NCBI GenBank assembly: GCA_014879945.1
Contig: JACSRE010000242.1
Location: 62,001-126,000, forward strand
DNA: 64,000 bases
Source: Myxococcus sp.
GTDB taxonomy: Bacteria > Myxococcota > Myxococcia > Myxococcales > Myxococcaceae
Direction: 5' to 3'
Made by a program: the position numbers and the translations under genes. Of the stretch, positions 33,640 through 44,123 are shown one piece after another. A model generated the notes under the pieces. The model was not told the DNA's origin, did no database searches, and was given only the letters and a program-made list of their open reading frames with translations. Positions within the stretch are counted from its first letter, which is position 1; each line of letters starts with the position of its first letter.

Positions 33640-35042
33640 CGCTCGAACCAGGCCGCTTCGCCGACGGTTTCGACCGCGCGAAAGCCCGCCGCCAACAGCG
33701 TCTGGCGGGCGGGCTCGAAGGGCTCCAGCAGGATCGCCCGGTCGATCGACTCGTCGGCGATCGCGCGCGCGAAGCAGGCGTCCGTGCCGTCTGCCGTGCA
33801 CCACCGGTGTGACGTCGTGGGCCGGGCATCGTCCTCAAACCGCATCAGGTTGGAGCCGCCGGCGAAGAAGCTCCCGCCCGTACCCCAGAGGCCCGCCTGC
33901 ACGATGAGCAGCCCCGAGCCCTCGCGCTGCGCGCGCGCAGTCAGCCGAATCAGCTCCGAGCCCCTGGGCCGCAGGCCGTCGGGCACGAGCGCCGCGCTCA
34001 GGAGCGTCACCAGCAGCACCGTCGAGCCGATGACGACCGGCCGGAGACTGAGCCTCGACGCCACCCAGATGAAGGACGGCGCGGCCACCATCAGGAGCAC
34101 GAGCGTCGCCGGGTAGAGGAAGCGCTCCTCCTTGTGCGGCACGGCGATGATCGACAAGAGGTAGCCGCTCGACGCGAGCAGCGGCAGCGCTGCGCGGAGC
34201 TCGGCCCGCCAGCGCCAGGCAATCACGCTCGGCACGACCGCGAAGACCCCGAACGCGGGGAGGTACGCCCACCAGGGGCTGCGCCCGAAGCCGCCGGCCT
34301 TGCCCTTGAGGAGGTTGAAGTCGGTGTACTCGAGCAGCGAGTGCCACCAGCCGCCCAGGTGCGGGGCCTCGAGCGTCTGGCCCCAGGTGAGCGCGTCCAG
34401 CGCGCCGAGCGCCAGCGCGACGCCTCCCCCGCCGAGGACGAGCGGCAGCAACCACCTCGAGCGCTTCACCGCCAGCCAGACCAACGTCACCACGATGAAC
34501 GGCGCGGACCCGTAGCGCGCCACCTCGGCGAGCCCGAAGAGCGCCCCGCTGACGAGCGCGGCGCGCCGACCTTCGACGTCGGCGGCCTCGAGGCGCTCGA
34601 AGGCGATCACGAGGAAGGCAGCCGAGAGCGACTCACTCAGCGTTCGGCAGGCGAAGAGCAGGACGACGGGCGACGCGCCCACGAGGGCGATGGACCAACG
34701 CGCCAGCGGCGCCCCGAGCCGCCGTGAGGCGAAGCGAGACACCGCCTGCAGCGCCGCGAAGTGAAGCGCCAACGATGGAAGCGCGATCAGCCCGCGTCGC
34801 GCCCACACGTCGTCGAGGCCCAGCACGGCCCCCAGCCGCAGCAGGCCCGCCAGCACGCCGGGGAACGCCCAGTTCCGCAGGCCGACGTCCCACTCCCAGG
34901 CCTTGACGCCGAACCCGAACGCCAACCGGTTCGCCGGCTCGAGCGCCTGGAAGATCTCGTCGGGGTGAATGAGCCCGGGCTGAAGCACGAAGCACGCGCC
35001 CGCGAGGAGCACCAGGGCGCTGACCGCGAGGTTCCGCAGCAC
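33636..35042 (-). CDS. GT22-like (ALG9/PIG-B type) mannosyltransferase
   Basis: The 468-aa polytopic membrane protein has the hallmark motifs of family GT22: HPDEIFQ at residues 26-32 with WEW and LRNWAFPG soon after, and HKEERFLYP near residue 303. These enzymes use polyprenyl-phosphate sugars to elongate glycolipids; the eukaryotic members build N-glycan precursors and GPI anchors. About ten hydrophobic segments are present, followed by a soluble C-terminal segment. It starts at a GTG with AGGAG upstream, 18 bp after ffh, and its stop overlaps the next (frameshifted) gene. The substrate is not known. Confidence 0.85.
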   Translation of the reverse strand: MLRNLAVSALVLLAGACFVLQPGLIHPDEIFQALEPANRLAFGFGVKAWEWDVGLRNWAFPGVLAGLLRLGAVLGLDDVWARRGLIALPSLALHFAALQAVSRFASRRLGAPLARWSIALVGASPVVLLFACRTLSESLSAAFLVIAFERLEAADVEGRRAALVSGALFGLAEVARYGSAPFIVVTLVWLAVKRSRWLLPLVLGGGGVALALGALDALTWGQTLEAPHLGGWWHSLLEYTDFNLLKGKAGGFGRSPWWAYLPAFGVFAVVPSVIAWRWRAELRAALPLLASSGYLLSIIAVPHKEERFLYPATLVLLMVAAPSFIWVASRLSLRPVVIGSTVLLVTLLSAALVPDGLRPRGSELIRLTARAQREGSGLLIVQAGLWGTGGSFFAGGSNLMRFEDDARPTTSHRWCTADGTDACFARAIADESIDRAILLEPFEPARQTLLAAGFRAVETVGEAAWFER

Positions 35043-35060
35043 CGAGGCTCCTGGCGGCGC

Positions 35061-36707
<1,647 letters not shown>

Positions 36708-36730
36708 GGGGCGTGCGGTATACCCACATG

Positions 36731-36814
36731 GCACGAGTGGCGAAACTGGTAGACGCAGCGGACTTAAAATCTGCAGGCCGGAAGGCCGTACGGGTTCAAG
36801 CCCCGTCTCGTGCA
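36731..36814 (+). tRNA. tRNA-Leu (anticodon UAA)
   Basis: An 84-nt cloverleaf can be drawn: acceptor stem GCACGAG/CTCGTGC, D-arm with GGTAGACGC, and anticodon stem GCGGA/TCTGC with the loop CTTAAAA, giving anticodon TAA. It has a variable arm (GGCCGGAAGGCC) of the class II type and a T-arm with GGTTCAAGCC. The CCA end is not encoded. It is on the opposite strand to the divergent ffh gene. Confidence 0.95.
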
Positions 36815-36815
36815 A

Positions 36816-36843
36816 AGCGCCCCCTTTCGGTGGGGTAGGCGCT
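36816..36843 (+). terminator. Hairpin after tRNA-Leu
   Basis: AGCGCC (36816-36821) pairs with GGCGCT (36838-36843), and CCCC pairs with GGGG inside, leaving a small CGGT-type loop. It begins two bases after the tRNA and is a likely processing or termination structure, although no T-run follows. Confidence 0.5.
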
Positions 36844-36919
36844 GACCTGTCGGCCCTCGGCGACCCGGAGCGAACAAGACCCAATGTTGCCCGGCGCGCG
36901 CTGCCGTTAGGCCTTCGTC

Positions 36920-38023
36920 GTGGCCTCCAAGTCCGTCGCGACCTTCATCTCCCGCCCCTCGCCCACGCCGCTGAACCCGCGCGGCCTGCCCACCGAGGGC
37001 CCGCGGGAGACCCTGCCCATCGCCTTCGAAGACGACGTCGCGACCGCGCGCTTCGCCGACATGGAGGCCTTCGCCCGCCTCTGGGCCCACGCCGTCACCG
37101 ACGGCGCGCTCAAGGTGCCCTCGCCGATCGAGAAGCGCTTCGACTCGCCCGTCGGGTGCACGCTGGTGATCGGCGACGATCGGTTCCCGGCGCAGCGGCT
37201 GCGAATCGTCGACGACTCGCGCGCGGTCGTCGAGCTGATGCCCTCGCCTGCCCTGCTGACCTGCATCGCGCGGCACGCTCGCGAGCACCACGCGGGCCGG
37301 CCCGTGCAGCAGCCCGCGGGCGTCGCGCGGAAGGCCGAGCGCTTCGAGACCGCCCTCGACGTGCAGTTCGCCGACGTGCCGCACCTGGCCGCGCGCTACG
37401 CCGCCGACATCTCGCGCGGAGGGATGTTCGTCGCGTGCAAGCCCCAGCCAGAGCTTCACCAGAAGTTGCCCCTGCGCATGCGGCTGCCCACGGGCCAGCA
37501 GCTCGAGATCCCCGTGGTGGTGGTGCACCGCATCACCAGCGGGGCCGAGCCCGGGGTCGGCGTGCAGTTCGTCGGCACCGGCGAGGCCGTGCACGCCGCC
37601 ATCCAGGAGCTGCTGCAGTCGTACGAGCGGCGGCGCCCCAGGGTGTTGGTGATCGACGACGAGGCGATCTGGCGCACCACCATCGCGCGCGCGCTCGAGC
37701 CCATGGGCGTTGACGTGGTGACCGCCAATGACGGGCGCGAGGGCCTCAACAAGCTGACCGATCTGCTCTTCGATCTCGATCTGGTGGTGCTCGATCTGCA
37801 CATGCCGCACATCGACGGGCGCGGCCTGCTCGAGCGGGTGCGCCGTCACGGCAACGAGACCGGCCTGCGCTTGTTCCTCTTCTCTGCCGCCGGGCCCGAC
37901 GAGCTGCGCGCGCTGGGCGAAGAGGCGCTCGCCAACGCCATCTTCTCGAAGCTCGACCCCATCGACGTGCTGATGAAGCGGCTGGCCCACGAGCTGGGCA
38001 AGCCGCCCCCCGATCTCCGCTGA
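36920..38023 (+). CDS. PilZ domain protein with C-terminal receiver domain
   Basis: The 367-aa protein has an unassigned N-terminal part (about residues 1-130), then a PilZ-like domain (about 135-235) of the myxobacterial type. That domain has RYAADISRGGMFVAC and EIPVVVVHRIT, and GVGVQFVG at its end. A response-regulator receiver domain (about 240-360) follows, with VLVIDDE, VVLDLHMPHIDG (phospho-acceptor Asp) and LFLFSA. The canonical RxxxR c-di-GMP motif is not obvious, so binding of the second messenger is uncertain. It starts with GTG. Such proteins link phosphorylation with PilZ-mediated control of motility or secretion; the target is not shown. Confidence 0.82.
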   Translation: MASKSVATFISRPSPTPLNPRGLPTEGPRETLPIAFEDDVATARFADMEAFARLWAHAVTDGALKVPSPIEKRFDSPVGCTLVIGDDRFPAQRLRIVDDSRAVVELMPSPALLTCIARHAREHHAGRPVQQPAGVARKAERFETALDVQFADVPHLAARYAADISRGGMFVACKPQPELHQKLPLRMRLPTGQQLEIPVVVVHRITSGAEPGVGVQFVGTGEAVHAAIQELLQSYERRRPRVLVIDDEAIWRTTIARALEPMGVDVVTANDGREGLNKLTDLLFDLDLVVLDLHMPHIDGRGLLERVRRHGNETGLRLFLFSAAGPDELRALGEEALANAIFSKLDPIDVLMKRLAHELGKPPPDLR

Positions 38024-39316
38024 TCAGAGCGCCGTCGAGCGGAACAGCACGAACACCTGCCCGGTGGTGTTGGTGTTGATCGCGTAGAGGGTGTTGCCGA
38101 CCAGCGTCACCTGGTTCGCCGAGGGCGGGTACATGCCGGCCAGCAGCGGCAGGGGCACCTCGAGCTGGCGAATGCCCGCGCCGCCGAACGAGGTGTCGAC
38201 CGCGCCCGCCGCCGAGAACCGGGCCACCGAGGCGAACATGCCGACGGCCTGGGTGACGATCACGATGCGCCCGTCGGACATCACCTCGAGGCCGAAGGTC
38301 GAGGTCTGTTGGTTGTCGAAGGGCGCCATCACGACGCCGCCCGTGCCGAAGGCGGCGTCGAGCTGGCCGTCGGCGGTGTAGCGAACCAGCTTGATCGTCC
38401 ACGAAGCCAAGGAGCCGTCGCGGACCGAGCCCGACAGGAGCAGCGCGCCGCTGGGCAGCGCCTTGAAGCTGTTGGCGAAGCCGCCGGGGCTGGTGGCGAC
38501 GCCGGCGGTGCCGAACGTGGCGTCGAGCGCGCCGTCGTCCTGGTAGCGGGCCACGATGAAGTCGTCGCCGCCGCCCACCAGCACCTTCAGCCCCTGAAAG
38601 ACGATGCCGCGCGCGTCTTCGTTCTTGCCGAAGTCAGCCTGAACGCCCATCGCTCCACCGAACGAGGGGTCGAACGCGCCGTCGGCCGAGAAGCGCGCGA
38701 TGCCGAAGTTGGTTCCGTTGGTGCCGGGCATGCCGCGGGTGACGAAGCCCGCCGCGTAGAGCTTGCCGTCGCTGCGGGCGGCGAGCGCGTGGGCCGGGCC
38801 TCCGAAGCCCAGCACGACCTGCGCGCGCCCCTCCGTCCCGAAGGTGGGATCGACCACGCCGTCGGCCGAGAACCGGGCGAGCCCAAAGAAGCCCGACATG
38901 TCACCTTGCGACTGCACCGTTCCGCCGACGACGATCTTGTCGCCCTGCAGCAGCAGCGCGTACGCCGTGTCGGTCTTCTGCTCGATGACGAAGCCCGCGT
39001 CGGCGACCACCGGGTTGATGTAGGGGGGCCACGAGAGCGTCACCTTGCCGTTGGCGCCGAACGAGGTGTCGACCCCGCCGTCAGCAAAGAGGCGGCCCAC
39101 CTGAAAGTCGCTGTCGCCGCCACCCTTGAGATCTCCGCCCGCCACGAGGAACTTGCCGTGCTGCGCGAGCACGGCGTTCCCGGTGCCCGTCAGCCGCGTA
39201 GGCGTCGCGCCGCCGTCGACGACCGCCCCTGCGTCGGTGGTCGGCCCGCCGTCGGTGCTGGAAGCGCCGGGGTCGCAGGCAGTGAGCGTGAACAGCGTCA
39301 GGAGGGCGAGGCGCAT
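38024..39316 (-). CDS. Delta-60 repeat lipoprotein
   Basis: This is a 430-aa lipoprotein (LTAC, Cys14). It contains six or more repeats with the pattern ARFSADGxxDxxFGxxG (for example VARYQDDGALDATFGTAG and VRYTADGQLDAAFGTGG), known as delta-60 repeats. Such repeats form a beta-propeller-like fold. A Gly/Asp/Ala-rich linker follows the lipid Cys. It is probably on the cell surface or in the periplasm. Repeats diverge in their linkers but keep the DG-DxxFG core. The function of the family is unknown. Confidence 0.88.
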   Translation of the reverse strand: MRLALLTLFTLTACDPGASSTDGGPTTDAGAVVDGGATPTRLTGTGNAVLAQHGKFLVAGGDLKGGGDSDFQVGRLFADGGVDTSFGANGKVTLSWPPYINPVVADAGFVIEQKTDTAYALLLQGDKIVVGGTVQSQGDMSGFFGLARFSADGVVDPTFGTEGRAQVVLGFGGPAHALAARSDGKLYAAGFVTRGMPGTNGTNFGIARFSADGAFDPSFGGAMGVQADFGKNEDARGIVFQGLKVLVGGGDDFIVARYQDDGALDATFGTAGVATSPGGFANSFKALPSGALLLSGSVRDGSLASWTIKLVRYTADGQLDAAFGTGGVVMAPFDNQQTSTFGLEVMSDGRIVIVTQAVGMFASVARFSAAGAVDTSFGGAGIRQLEVPLPLLAGMYPPSANQVTLVGNTLYAINTNTTGQVFVLFRSTAL

Positions 39317-39430
39317 GGTGGCTCCAGGTTCTGCAAGCTCGCCACCACCCGGAAAGCGGTGCGAGTTCGCGGGGGTCGGCGGGAGCGGGTGTAACAGACT
39401 GCGGTCGCTGTGACCGGCTCGGTCACGGCG

Positions 39431-40978
39431 TCAGGGCGCGGGGCCGATCAGCAGGAACCCGCCCTCGAGCGCGCGCGACGGGTACTTCGCCTGCCACTCC
39501 TGCACCGCCGCGAGGAAGACGTGGGGCTCGTAGGGCAGCAGATCCATGCCCGGGTGCACCAGCGACACCGCGCCTCTGCGGCGCAAGCACTCGAGATCGG
39601 ACAGCGGCTCGAGCTTTCGCGAGTAGCCCAGGTGCGGGAGCAGCGACGTCTGCACGCACACCACGGGCGCCGCGCTCGCCTGCGTCCACGCGCGCTGCAG
39701 CTGCCGATGGACCTCGGGCTGCACCGGCACGGCTCTCGGGTACGCGCTCCCCAGGCTGGTGAAGAGGCCGAACGCGACCAACACCGCCCCCTCCCCCCAC
39801 TTCGCCGCGCGCGACGAGCGCCAGACGGCCCACACGTCGAGCACCCCGAAGGCCGCGAAGGCCAGCAACGGCAGCGCGTAGTAGCCGCCGAACTCCCGCA
39901 TCATCTCGTAGTTCGCCGCGCCCAACAGCAGCACCGTCGGCAGCAGCCCGCCCACCGCGCGCACGGAACGAAACGGGAGCAACAGCAGCGGCACGAAGAA
40001 GGCCCACCAGCGTGAGGCGGCCACCTTCGCGACCACCAGCCAGGGGTGCGTCAGCATCGCCCACACGATCGTCTTCGGGGTGGTGCCGAAGTCGCTCCAG
40101 AACGACCAGTACGTCGGCTGCGTGCGCCCGGTGAGCCGGGGCTGCAGCAGGCCGACGTAGAGCGCCAACCACCCGAGCGAGACGACGGTGATCGCCAGGG
40201 CCTGCCGCCAACGCCAGCGCTCGACGGCCGTCGCCGCGATCACGAAGCCCAGGAGGAAGAGCACGGAGTCCTCCTTGGTGCACAGCAGCGCCACCAGCGA
40301 GAGGCCGACGATCTCGTCGTTGCGCTCGACCCACCCCACCAGGAACCAGAGCGTCAGCAGCGGCAACAACAGCTCGGGCCGGAACCCGCCGTGGAGCGAC
40401 CGCCCCATCCACGCGTTCGACACCCAGAGCAGCACCGCCGCCAGCTCCAGCGCCCCGTGGGGCCCACCGCACGCCAGCCGCACCAGCCGCCGCAGGGGAA
40501 AGACGCCGAGCCAGACCACCAGCGGCCCGCTCACCACCAGCCACAGCGGTGACTCGAGCAGCTCGTGCAGCGGCACCCAGAGCAGGAGGATGAAGCTCGA
40601 GTGCACACCGAAGTGGTTCACGTCGTAGATCGGCGAGTAGCCGAACCGGCCGTGGTGCGTGCTCTGGAGCATCCAGTCGAAGATGCTGAAGTCGACGCCG
40701 TTGACCCGGAAGGCGAAGAACCAGGTCAGCCCCACCGCCTGCAGCCAGACGAAGCTCGCGCCCAGCAGCCAGCGCCACGCGCGGGGATCAGGCGCCAGGG
40801 TGAAGTCCGCAGGGCGCTTCCACCACCCGACGACCAGCAACGCCGAGATCGCCAGCTGCGGGTAGTGGAACGAGGCCGCGTCGCCCACCAGCGGGCCGAG
40901 CGCCGCCGCCGCCACCATGGCCACGGCCGCCACCACGCACAGCCTGGAAGGTGAGAGCCACCGCGAGTCCACGGGCAC
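39431..40978 (-). CDS. DUF2079 family membrane protein
   Basis: This 515-aa polytopic protein has about eleven hydrophobic segments. The pattern FRVNGVDFSIFDWMLQSTHHGRFG, then VNHFGVHSSFILLLWVPLHEL, followed by the segment RSLHGGFRPELLLPLLTLWFL, is typical of DUF2079. That family resembles glycosyltransferase family C/dolichyl-phosphate-mannose-type membrane transferases. It may use lipid-linked sugars, but no experiment is known to me. It lies 114 bp from the next gene on the same strand. A second, broken copy is at 32976-33639. Confidence 0.75.
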   Translation of the reverse strand: MPVDSRWLSPSRLCVVAAVAMVAAAALGPLVGDAASFHYPQLAISALLVVGWWKRPADFTLAPDPRAWRWLLGASFVWLQAVGLTWFFAFRVNGVDFSIFDWMLQSTHHGRFGYSPIYDVNHFGVHSSFILLLWVPLHELLESPLWLVVSGPLVVWLGVFPLRRLVRLACGGPHGALELAAVLLWVSNAWMGRSLHGGFRPELLLPLLTLWFLVGWVERNDEIVGLSLVALLCTKEDSVLFLLGFVIAATAVERWRWRQALAITVVSLGWLALYVGLLQPRLTGRTQPTYWSFWSDFGTTPKTIVWAMLTHPWLVVAKVAASRWWAFFVPLLLLPFRSVRAVGGLLPTVLLLGAANYEMMREFGGYYALPLLAFAAFGVLDVWAVWRSSRAAKWGEGAVLVAFGLFTSLGSAYPRAVPVQPEVHRQLQRAWTQASAAPVVCVQTSLLPHLGYSRKLEPLSDLECLRRRGAVSLVHPGMDLLPYEPHVFLAAVQEWQAKYPSRALEGGFLLIGPAP

Positions 40979-41052
40979 CGGTCGTCACCTGAAACGCCCA
41001 CGAGGGCAAGCGTGGGCTGCACCGCGACGCCTGAGCGGTTACGTAGGGCCGC

Positions 41053-41307
41053 ATGAAGCCCGTCACCGTCTACACCACCGACTACTGCCCCTACTGCCGC
41101 CAGGCCGAGCGCTTCTTCACCGAGAAGCAGGTGCCGTTTCAGAGCATCGACGTCACCCACGACGACGCCATGCGCGCGAAGCTGGTCGAGCTCAGCGGCC
41201 AGCGAACGGTGCCCCAGATCTTCATCGGCGAACGGTCGATCGGCGGGTACTCCGACCTGGTGGCGTTGCACCAAAAAGGGGCACTCATGCCCCTGCTCGA
41301 GGGGTGA
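41053..41307 (+). CDS. grxC: Glutaredoxin
   Basis: The 84-aa protein is a monothiol/dithiol-type glutaredoxin with the dithiol active site C12-P-Y-C15, the cis-Pro segment TVPQIFIG and the GSH-binding GGYSDLVAL. It would reduce protein-glutathione disulphides in the cytoplasm. It stands alone on the plus strand, divergent from the DUF2079 gene. The size and spacing are those of bacterial GrxC. Confidence 0.95.
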   Translation: MKPVTVYTTDYCPYCRQAERFFTEKQVPFQSIDVTHDDAMRAKLVELSGQRTVPQIFIGERSIGGYSDLVALHQKGALMPLLEG

Positions 41308-41420
41308 GCCAAGGCCCCGAAGCGTCGTTCAAGACGCTGATTTTACGACGTTTTCAGGCATTAGGAGATGTCACATCCAAGGGGTGTCGACCGGCCGATC
41401 AACCATGTTACTCAGAGGGT

Positions 41421-41531
41421 GAGTGCCGGCCCGTTCGCGGTCCTCCCGACACAAGATTCGTGGTGCTCTCTGGGGCCCCGAGGACGTGCTCGAGTGAGGA
41501 AAGCGGAACAGGCCGGCACTCGGTTTTTTTT
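41421..41531 (+). terminator. Long-range hairpin followed by T8 before a lipoprotein gene (candidate attenuator)
   Basis: GAGTGCCGGCC at 41421-41431 is perfectly complementary to GGCCGGCACTC at 41511-41521. The 79 bases between can form an inner stem (GTCCTC 41440-41445 with GAGGAC 41480-41485) and a GGGGCCCC self-pair. Eight T residues follow two bases later (41524-41531), and the ribosome-binding site of the gene at 41543 starts immediately after. The surrounding 235-bp region is AT-richer than the rest of the window. This could be a conditional terminator or a structured leader; it could also simply end transcripts from glutaredoxin. Confidence 0.5.
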
Positions 41532-41542
41532 CGGGAGGCGGA

Positions 41543-42526
41543 ATGAAGCGCGGGCTCGTCGTGGCGGCGGCGATGGCGTGGGTGTGTGGGTGTTCGGGGC
41601 TCTCGAAGGTGGTGAAGGCGCCACCCCAGCCGCTCGAGCTGACCACGGTGTTCGTCTACCCGGTCGCCCTCAGCGGCGCCGAGAAGTCGGCGGCCCGCGT
41701 CTTCGAGCTGTCGCAGCGCAGCCTCGATCGCGCGGTGGCAGAGGCCGGGGACAAGCTCGCGTTCTACGGGCCCACCGAGTTCAAGGTGACCAAGCCCGAG
41801 GTGGACAACGCGTGGGTGGCCAGCGACGCCATCCCCGTGCTGCTGAAGGCCGGCTCGCGGCCCGAGCAGGGCGCGGTGCTGCGGGTGTCGATCGAGCGCC
41901 GGGTCGCCAGCTCGTCGATGCAGACCGAGTCAACGAAGGGACAGCGCCAGGGCGCGACCGCGTCTGAAGAGACGACCTGGCTGGTGCGCGGCGAGCTGCT
42001 GCACCCGTCGTCTTCCACTGCGCTCATCGAGCTGTCGGGCCAGGTGACGGTCGACCCGTTCCAGGTGCCCCCGCCCGAGGCCGAGTGGGACCCTGCGCCG
42101 CAGTTGACCGGGCTGCTGGAGACGATCGTCGCGGGCGTCGCGCGTCACGCCGCCGGTCACGCGGTCAGCCGCCCGGTCAGCGCCGCCAGCGCGGTGGTGT
42201 TCGCCGCCACGCCGGCGTCGGCCCAGTGGCTGGGCGCCGAAGAGGACGGCGGCGATGCGCTCCAGCGCGAGATCGTGCTGCAGAACCGGGCCCGCCTGAT
42301 GGCGCCGGGGGTGACCGAGCTTCAGGCGGTGGCGTTGGCGAAGCGCCCGCCTGGCGCGGCGGTGGTGGTGGGCGACGGGAAGCTCCAGCCGGGTGACGTG
42401 GTGCTCACCGTCGACGGCGCGCCTGCCCTGCCCCACGCGCTGGCCCGGGTGCGCTTCAAGGGCGCGCCAGCGGAGCTCGAGGTCAAGCGCGCGACCGGCG
42501 CGACCGAGCCGCTGGTCTGGCCGTGA
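41543..42526 (+). CDS. Lipoprotein of unknown function with PDZ-like C-terminus
   Basis: The 327-aa protein has a lipoprotein signal (VCGC, Cys17). The middle (about residues 35-230) has no recognised domain but shows alternating strands (TTVFVYPVALSG, AVLRVSIERRVA, VRGELLHPSSSTALIELSG). The C-terminal 60 residues have a PDZ-like pattern (GDGKLQPGDVVLTVDGAPALPHAL), with later strand ELEVKRATG. The start follows GGGAGG. A structured T-rich leader precedes it. It ends two bases before the convergent protease gene. No function can be given. Confidence 0.7.
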   Translation: MKRGLVVAAAMAWVCGCSGLSKVVKAPPQPLELTTVFVYPVALSGAEKSAARVFELSQRSLDRAVAEAGDKLAFYGPTEFKVTKPEVDNAWVASDAIPVLLKAGSRPEQGAVLRVSIERRVASSSMQTESTKGQRQGATASEETTWLVRGELLHPSSSTALIELSGQVTVDPFQVPPPEAEWDPAPQLTGLLETIVAGVARHAAGHAVSRPVSAASAVVFAATPASAQWLGAEEDGGDALQREIVLQNRARLMAPGVTELQAVALAKRPPGAAVVVGDGKLQPGDVVLTVDGAPALPHALARVRFKGAPAELEVKRATGATEPLVWP

Positions 42527-42527
42527 G

Positions 42528-43484
42528 TCAGTTGAGGAGCGTCGGCTTGCCGGTCGGGTTGGCGACGCCCAGCCCGAGCCGCGCCCGCATGAACTTCTCG
42601 ATCACCGTCAGCAGCCCGTCGAAGGTGTCGCGCATCGCCCAGGCCTGGTGATCGACGTCCATCAGCCCGCCGGCGCGCTTGAGGCCGTCTCGGAGCGCCG
42701 TCTGCACGCCGGGGCAGTCAGAGCGGGTGTCGATCAGCTGCCGCGCCGCGTGCTGGTAGAGCCGGAAGCACTTCTCGATGTCGCCGTCGTTGTAGGCGGG
42801 CGCGCCCTGCTCAATCGCCGACGCGATGGCGCGCGTGGTGGCCTCGAGCCCCGCGAGGTTCGAGCCGTCGAGCAAGGTGAGCGGGTGCTGCGGCACCTGG
42901 CGTGACGGGCCTCGGCGGGGCCGGCTCAACGAGGTGAGCGGGAGCTGTTGGTTCAGCGGCATCAACGGCTCGACGTGCTTCCACGGCACGCCCAGCGCCA
43001 CCACCCCGTCGTCGCTCTCGGCCATCGTCACCACGCCGAGCACCGCTCCGTCGGCGCCGACCAGCGGGCTGCCCGAGGCGTCAGGGGGAATCGGGCCTTC
43101 GAGCGTGTAGACGGTCAGGCCCGGGCCCACCACCTGCGCAGGGCCCAGCGTGGCCTCGACCCACCGCAGGCGATCTTCGCTGGCCACCAGGCCGAAGACG
43201 AAGATGGTCTGGCCCTCGGTCGAGAGCTTCACCCCGCCCGGCCGCACCGGCGACGCGTCGAGCAGGCCGACGTCGAGCACCGCGAGATCGCGCTTCAGAT
43301 CGACCGCGCACACCGCCTGCACCGGCAGCGTTCGCCCGTCGGCCAGGTGCGCGGTGATCTCCTTCTCGTTCGCCACCACGTGGAAGTTGGTGACGATGCG
43401 CCCGTTGGGCGCGACGAACCCCAGGCCGTAGGCGCGCTCGAGCTCGAGCACCACCACTGCGCTGGCAGCGTCGAGGGGGATCAT
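42528..43484 (-). CDS. Trypsin-like serine protease, intact catalytic triad
   Basis: This 318-aa protein has an HtrA-like catalytic domain (residues 1-165) with His35 in TNFHVV, Asp66 in KRDLAVLDV and Ser137 in PDASGSPLV. The pocket motif differs slightly from the usual GNSGGP. There is no PDZ domain; the C-terminal 130 residues are helical and unassigned. No signal peptide is visible, so a cytoplasmic location is possible. The start at 43484 is preceded by GAGGAG. It is divergent from the Nudix gene by 72 bp. The protein at 1-491 is related but has lost the His. Confidence 0.83.
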   Translation of the reverse strand: MIPLDAASAVVVLELERAYGLGFVAPNGRIVTNFHVVANEKEITAHLADGRTLPVQAVCAVDLKRDLAVLDVGLLDASPVRPGGVKLSTEGQTIFVFGLVASEDRLRWVEATLGPAQVVGPGLTVYTLEGPIPPDASGSPLVGADGAVLGVVTMAESDDGVVALGVPWKHVEPLMPLNQQLPLTSLSRPRRGPSRQVPQHPLTLLDGSNLAGLEATTRAIASAIEQGAPAYNDGDIEKCFRLYQHAARQLIDTRSDCPGVQTALRDGLKRAGGLMDVDHQAWAMRDTFDGLLTVIEKFMRARLGLGVANPTGKPTLLN

Positions 43485-43556
43485 CGGCACTGGCTCCTCT
43501 CGAGGTGAGGCATCGACCACTCCACGCACGACGCGGCCTCGTGCGATACCCGCGCC

Positions 43557-44123
43557 ATGCCCGAACCACGCCCGTGGAACCTGCTCCGGACCCGCGCTGA
43601 GAAGGACTTTCGCATCTTCACGGCCCAAACGCTCGACGTCACCGCCCCACTGGATGGAGCCGAGTACGTCCGCACGGTGCTCCGATGTCCTGACTGGGTC
43701 AACGTGATCGCGCTCACCACCGAACAGCGCGTCGTCCTGGTGCGGCAGTTCCGCTTCGGCACCTGGTCGAACACCCTCGAGATCCCCGGCGGCATGGTGG
43801 ACCCAGAAGAACGAGACCCCCAGGCCGCGGCCCTGCGCGAGCTGGAAGAGGAGACCGGGTACGTTCCAGGCGCAGTGGAATGGCTGGGCACCTCGCTTCC
43901 GAACCCGGCCATCCAGACCAACCGGCTGCACTCCTACCTCGCCCGCGACTGCCGAAAGGTGCACGACGGCCACCAGGACGGCAGCGAAGACATCGAGGTG
44001 GTGCTCGCCGAGCGCGAGGCCATCGGGGCGCTGGTGAAGCGCGGTGAGATCTCACACGCGCTGGTGCTGGCGGCGTTCCTCTTCGACGCCCTGGGCCCGG
44101 GCGCGCTGCTCAGTCGGCGCTGA
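43557..44123 (+). CDS. Nudix hydrolase (ADP-ribose pyrophosphatase-like)
   Basis: This 188-aa hydrolase has a complete Nudix box, [24 protein letters not shown], which binds Mg2+ and cleaves nucleoside diphosphates linked to another moiety. The preceding [21 protein letters not shown] is typical of the ADP-ribose or NDP-sugar pyrophosphatase subgroup. The last 14 bases overlap the convergent WD40 gene. The substrate cannot be fixed from motifs alone. Confidence 0.92.
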   Translation: MPEPRPWNLLRTRAEKDFRIFTAQTLDVTAPLDGAEYVRTVLRCPDWVNVIALTTEQRVVLVRQFRFGTWSNTLEIPGGMVDPEERDPQAAALRELEEETGYVPGAVEWLGTSLPNPAIQTNRLHSYLARDCRKVHDGHQDGSEDIEVVLAEREAIGALVKRGEISHALVLAAFLFDALGPGALLSRR

